A stretch of DNA of 64,000 nucleotides from Cepaea nemoralis (lineage: Eukaryota; Mollusca; Gastropoda; Stylommatophora; Helicidae). The notes beneath the pieces are model-generated. The model worked only from the letters and a program-made list of their open reading frames with translations, did no database searches and was not told the DNA's origin. The stretch's first letter is position 1, and each line of letters starts with the position of its first letter. Shown here piece after piece: positions 60,700-64,000 of the stretch. Made by a program: the position numbers and the translations under genes. The stretch is from the NCBI GenBank assembly GCA_014155875.1, contig JACEFZ010021371.1, positions 196,501 to 260,500 on the forward strand, in the 5' to 3' direction.

Positions 60700-61505
60700 A
60701 TTCTTGCATCACATGCTCGTTACGGGCTGCAGCTGGCAGTGTCCACACCTCAGCAATTCTTGTACGACATGCTTGTTCCAGGCTGCAGCTGGCAGTGTCC
60801 ACACCTCAGCAATTCTTGTACGACATGCTCGTTCCAGGCTGCAGCTGGCAGTGTCCACACCTCAGCAATTCTTGTACGATATGCTCGTTACAGGCTGCAG
60901 CTGGCAGTGTCCACACCTCAGCAATTCTAGTACGATATGCTTGTTACGGGCTGCAGCTGGCAGTGTCCACACCAATTCTTGTACGACATGCTTGTTACAG
61001 GCTGCAGCTGGCAGTGTCCACACCTCAGCAATTCTTGTACAACATGCTTGTTACGGGCTGCAGCTGGCAGTGTCCACACCAATTCTTGTACGACATGCTC
61101 ATTACAGGCTGCAGCTGGCAGTGTCCACACCTCAGCAATTCTTGTACGACATGCTTGTTACGGGCTGCAGCTGGCAGTGTCCACACCTCAGCAATTCTTG
61201 TACAACTTGCTTGTTACGGGCTGCAGCTGGCAGTGTCCACACCAATTCTTGTACGACATGCTCATTACAGGCTGCAGCTGGCAGTGTCCACACCTCAGCA
61301 ATTCTTGTACGACATGCTCGTTACAGGCTGCAGCTGGCAGCGTCCACACCCCAGCACTTCTTGTACCTTGTATGACATGCTTGTTACAGGCTGACTCTGG
61401 CAAGGTCCACACCCCAGCACTTCTTGTATGACATGCTTGTTACAGGCTGCAGCTGGCAGTGTCCACACCTCAGCAATTCTTGTACGACAGCTTGTTACAG
61501 GCTGC
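60700..61505. repeat. 56-bp minisatellite next to GADD45
   Basis: About 14 copies of acatgctcgttacaggctgc, agctggcagtgtccacacct, cagcaattcttgtacg. Several units lack the 5-bp ctcag, making 51-bp units. The last three copies near the gene are the most diverged. Each unit holds a ctgcag/cagctg palindromic core. The ORFs of 160-260 codons are artefacts. Confidence 0.95.
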
Positions 61506-61663
61506 AGGTGGCACTGAGATAACTCTGTAGGCACCATGTGGATATCTGACAATCTTACCATCAGCTGAAGAATTGCCCTGTACCCATGGATGTGACCAGG
61601 ACTTTGGAGACTTCAATTTGTGAAGCTCGTGCGTTGAAGAATGTATGCTACACATTTCAATGT
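61506..61663 (-). other. start of the presumed GADD45 3' UTR
   Basis: Non-repetitive sequence between the GADD45 stop codon and the 56-bp minisatellite. No AATAAA occurs on the minus strand here. The nearest candidates I see on that strand are an ATTAAA at 60567-60572 and an AATAAA at 59659-59664. If either is used, the whole minisatellite lies in the 3' UTR. Inference only. Confidence 0.4.
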
Positions 61664-61864
61664 TCAATCTGGAAGATGTATAACTGGTTTTGGGAAAATG
61701 TCACTCAACATCACTGCATCATGATATCCACACACAAATGTGTCTGCTTCACTGTTTCCATCGCTTGGATTTTCCACCAGCAGACATAGCATAGTGTTTG
61801 ATGTAGCTTCTGCATACTCAGGGCTCCCCTTGACAAGATCAAGTAAACTCTGTTGATTTTTCAC
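61664..61864 (-). CDS. Gadd45: GADD45 homologue, terminal coding exon
   Basis: Last coding exon of the same gene. On the minus strand a pyrimidine-rich tract and cttaacag acceptor precede 66 open codons ending in TGA at 61664-61666. It begins VKNQQSLLDLV, corresponding to the family's VSNPGRLAELL. After a variable linker comes CLLVENPSD, matching the family's CVLVTNP strand. The end KPVIHLPD matches the conserved GADD45 C-terminus (VPVINLPE type). Joined in phase to the previous exon it gives 106 residues of a protein that is usually about 160 residues. The intron between them is 1,663 bases and contains an RTE-like LINE insertion in the same orientation. The acidic linker (SEADTF) is family-typical in charge but not in sequence. 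Confidence 0.86.
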   Translation of the reverse strand: MKNQQSLLDLVKGSPEYAEATSNTMLCLLVENPSDGNSEADTFVCGYHDAVMLSDIFPKPVIHLPD

Positions 61865-63527
61865 CTGTTAAGATAAATAAAAATCAATTATTAGCGGGGA
61901 AATTAACTTCAAGCCAGGAGCAATATTTCAGTCTATTTACATTGCACAGTCATCATCATCATCAAGTGCCATGCCGGCTGGCGTAGGCGTTCATGGCTCT
62001 CCATAGATCTCGGTCTTTGGTTTTCTGGATCAACTCTGCTGCTGATATTCCTCCATGCCACCGTCTCAATCCATCCAGCATCACTTCTCTTGGTCTACCT
62101 CTGCCTCTCTTCCCCTCGATCTTTCCAGTTGTTACGATGTTCTCCAATGCCTCTCTTCTCATCACATGACCTAGGAAAGCTGTTTGTCTCTGTCTTATTG
62201 TTGTATATAATGTTCTAGTTTCATTAGCCTGTTTCAGGCAGTCGTCGTTAGTTACTCTGGCAGTCCAAGGAATTCGCAACATTCGTCTCAGGAACCACAT
62301 CTCTGTTGCTTCTAATTTCTTCTTAATTTGTTCATTTACATTCCAAGATTCACTGCCATACAGCAAAACTGGTTCTACATAGCATTTCAGCACTCTCTTT
62401 CTTACATTCAGTGACAGTGACTTATTGCATAAGATACTCTTCATTTTCTGAAATGCAGCTTTTGCCTGCCCTATTCTGCTCCTAATCTCTGTTGTACATC
62501 TTCCATCTGATGTTATAAATGCCCCTAGGTATCTAAAATTATCAACTTGGTTAAGGATTTTCCCTTCTATTTCTATGTCACATTTTGGTGTCACCATTCT
62601 CTTTGATTTTACCATTGTTACTGTTTTCTTGATATTCAAGTTGAGTCCTTTCCTTGCACTCTCTGTTACTACAACGTCTAATAATTGTTGTAGGTCTATT
62701 GAATTATCCGCCACCAATACTGTGTCATCTGCATAGCGTATATTATTTATATTATAACCTCCAACTAGTATTCCTGGCATCTCTTTGATCTCTCTCATTA
62801 TTACTTCGCTATACAGGAAGAAAAGATCTGGTGACAAGACACACCCTTGTCGTACTCCTAGCTTTATCTGTTCGTAACTACCCTCTTTATTTCCCATTGC
62901 ACAGTACACATAAATTTATGTAACTTCTCTATTTAAGGTAGAAAGCATGATTAATGTTGATAATAGAACAGGATTTATTTATAACAGCAGGATTACGTTG
63001 ATAGTAAACGAAAAGAATTGTGTTAATAATAATATAACACAAATGTGTGTACAGCAGTGCTTTTGCATTTAATACAGTATCCATTTCTACTCAATAACTA
63101 GGATTCAATAACTAGGATCAGATGCTAGCAGTGTCAGGCTCCTTGTGGCCCGTCAAAGAACTCAAAATAAGCTCCAACTCATTCAATTTTTTCCAACCAT
63201 AAGATAATGAAAACCATTAACATTGAAAGAAACTACAGCTGAAATACAGTTCTCTGGTTGAAAACTGTAAATAAAATAACTCTTGCCACTGTGCTGTTTA
63301 ACTGGGTAGTTGAATTAGAATGCATTGCATCATACCATTTCACGGTTTTAAGATGATTAAAAATAATGAAATTACAGGGCGAGTGAAAATTCAGTAAAAG
63401 TAATGCTACATGACTGTGTTAATATGAGGCCACCCAAGTCTGAAGTCAACTTGTTAAATGTCAATCTTTCACTAAATTGTCTGCAGATTTAAAAAAAGAT
63501 AATGAGAACTGATTGTTGTTCACTTAC
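61865..63527 (-). other. last intron of the GADD45 homologue
   Basis: GT-AG intron defined by the donor gtaagt (complement of 63522-63527) and acceptor ag (complement of 61865-61866). More than half of it is the LINE insertion at 61951-62894. The remaining 630 or so bases next to the donor (62906-63527) are AT-rich and show no further element I recognise. Confidence 0.82.
61951..62894 (-). mobile_element. 5'-truncated RTE-like LINE in the GADD45 intron
   Basis: A 944-bp insertion flanked by a perfect 11-bp TSD (cattgcacagt at 61940-61950 and 62895-62905). The minus strand encodes about 310 uninterrupted codons of the C-terminal half of a LINE reverse transcriptase. RT motifs in order are GVRQGCVLSPDLF, the catalytic INNIRYADDTVL and FRYLGAFITSDG. 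The thumb/C-terminal region with LLYGSESW, FLGHVMRR and KRGRGRPREVMLDGL follows. The stop codon TGA merges into the 3' tail of TGATGA repeats (61951-61964). The element is truncated at its 5' end inside the RT palm, so it cannot move. The open frame and perfect TSD indicate a recent insertion. An RTE-like clade is inferred from motif style and the short-repeat tail. Confidence 0.9.
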
Positions 63528-63648
63528 TGTGAGAAGTCGAATGTCATGCTCCCAGCAAAATGATCTGATCAGTGTATGATGTATGTGCATTGCAACATCG
63601 CTGGTTACCAGCTCAGGCAAAACACACAGCATGACCCGATTTGGTGAG
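63528..63648 (-). CDS. Gadd45: GADD45 homologue, penultimate coding exon
   Basis: This exon encodes the core of a GADD45-family protein. GADD45 proteins are small stress-induced regulators with an L7Ae/L30e-type fold that bind MTK1/MEKK4, PCNA and p21. The minus strand shows a pyrimidine-rich acceptor ending gtgcag, then 121 bases with one base completing a split codon followed by 40 open codons, then a consensus gtaagt donor. Residues about 17-36 (DVAMHIHHTLIRSF, then CWEHDI) match the family signature known in vertebrates as DVALQIHFTLIQAF followed by CCENDI. The preceding PNRVMLCVLP matches the family's DPDNVVLCLL strand. The reading frame joins in phase 0 to the exon at 61664-61864. Upstream exons (N-terminus and start codon) are outside the window. 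Family assignment is by recognition, not by a search. Confidence 0.88.
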
Positions 63649-63857
63649 CTGCACAAACAAATGTAAACATTGTCAACATTGGTAAATGTCATGTTAGATT
63701 ACTGAGTTCACAAAATTGATTTGTAAGAAGACACATTAGATTACTTAATTCACAAATTGATCTGTAAGAAAATATTTTCTGATTGTAGCTCCAACTTAAC
63801 TCTAGCTGATATACTTATTTTTAGGACTTATGCTCTACATACATAAATGTACACTTT
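63649..63857. other. GADD45 intron, upstream of the penultimate exon
   Basis: AT-rich intron sequence between the exon acceptor and the SINE. Nothing else seen. Confidence 0.5.
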
Positions 63858-64000
63858 GCCGGCTCCGTGGCAAAGGGGATACGGACACAGTTCATAATCC
63901 AGCATTTCGAAACACAGCTGCAGGCGATTTGGCAGCAGACCACCTTGCGTTGGGTTTTTATAAAATAGTATGGGTGCCGGTCGTTCAGAAAGCAATGGCA
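63858..64000 (+). mobile_element. SINE-A copy, cut by the window end
   Basis: Starts with the tRNA-like head gccggctccgtggcaaagg and continues through ggcgatttggcagcagacc into the shared SINE body (ggtcgttcagaaagcaatgg). Same family as 7249-7500. It lies in a GADD45 intron in antisense orientation. The remainder is beyond the window. Confidence 0.8.

Noticed and set aside
60587..61431. Long ORFs (160-260 codons) across 60587-61431
   Set aside because: They read through the 56-bp minisatellite in several frames at once. The protein periodicity is that of the DNA, and the strand is opposite to GADD45.

Overview
The window is animal nuclear DNA from an invertebrate. It is AT-rich, gene-poor and dominated by transposable elements and tandem repeats. 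The evidence is intron-split coding sequence, tRNA-headed SINEs, LINEs of the RTE-like and I-like types, Gypsy LTR retrotransposons, mariner and piggyBac ends, and long dinucleotide arrays. The element mix fits a mollusc or an arthropod. I cannot choose between them from sequence alone.

Only one host gene is supported: the last two coding exons of a GADD45 homologue on the minus strand at the right end (63528-63648 and 61664-61864). The 5' exons lie beyond base 64000. Its last intron carries a young, 5'-truncated RTE-like LINE with an 11-bp target-site duplication (TSD) and a still-open reading frame. A 56-bp minisatellite begins about 160 bp past the stop codon and may lie in the 3' UTR.

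Layout, left to right. 42-715: piggyBac-type MITE. 720-1660: RTE-like LINE remnant. 2240-2662: repeat D. 3430-4358: internally deleted mariner. 4555-4702 and 15258-15394: GAA-tailed SINEs with perfect TSDs. 5039-5612: 25-bp minisatellite. 7050-11040: one decayed LINE whose own coding sequence has expanded into two minisatellites (44 bp and 51 bp). 13470-14272: LINE 3' pieces. 16080-17560 and 19500-21225: related LINE remnants holding nested insertions. 22265-22800: RNase H end of an I-like LINE. 24203-25045: cluster of four SINE pieces in alternating orientation. 25976-31660: an RTE-like LINE split by a 5.2-kb I-like LINE insertion that has two 5' ends. 32162-38258: Gypsy-type element with both LTRs. 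39000-41587: three long TA/CT arrays. 43046-45790: second Gypsy-type element lacking RT. 45791-46030: SINE. 46075-47020: I-like LINE. 47370-49361: RTE-like LINE containing a solo LTR and a short repeat. 50176-53016: 35-bp minisatellite of about 80 copies. 53629-54294: complete repeat D. 55550-56140: 285-bp tandem duplication. 56545-60010: SINEs, a mariner relic and LINE pieces. 60700-61505: 56-bp minisatellite. 61664-64000: the GADD45 region.

No complete autonomous transposon is present. The only open coding stretches of real length besides the GADD45 exons are the RTE fragment in the intron, parts of the I-like LINE, and a 211-codon lysine-rich ORF of unknown function inside the first Gypsy-type element. 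That ORF is built on an 11-residue repeat. Most other long ORFs are by-products of tandem repeats.
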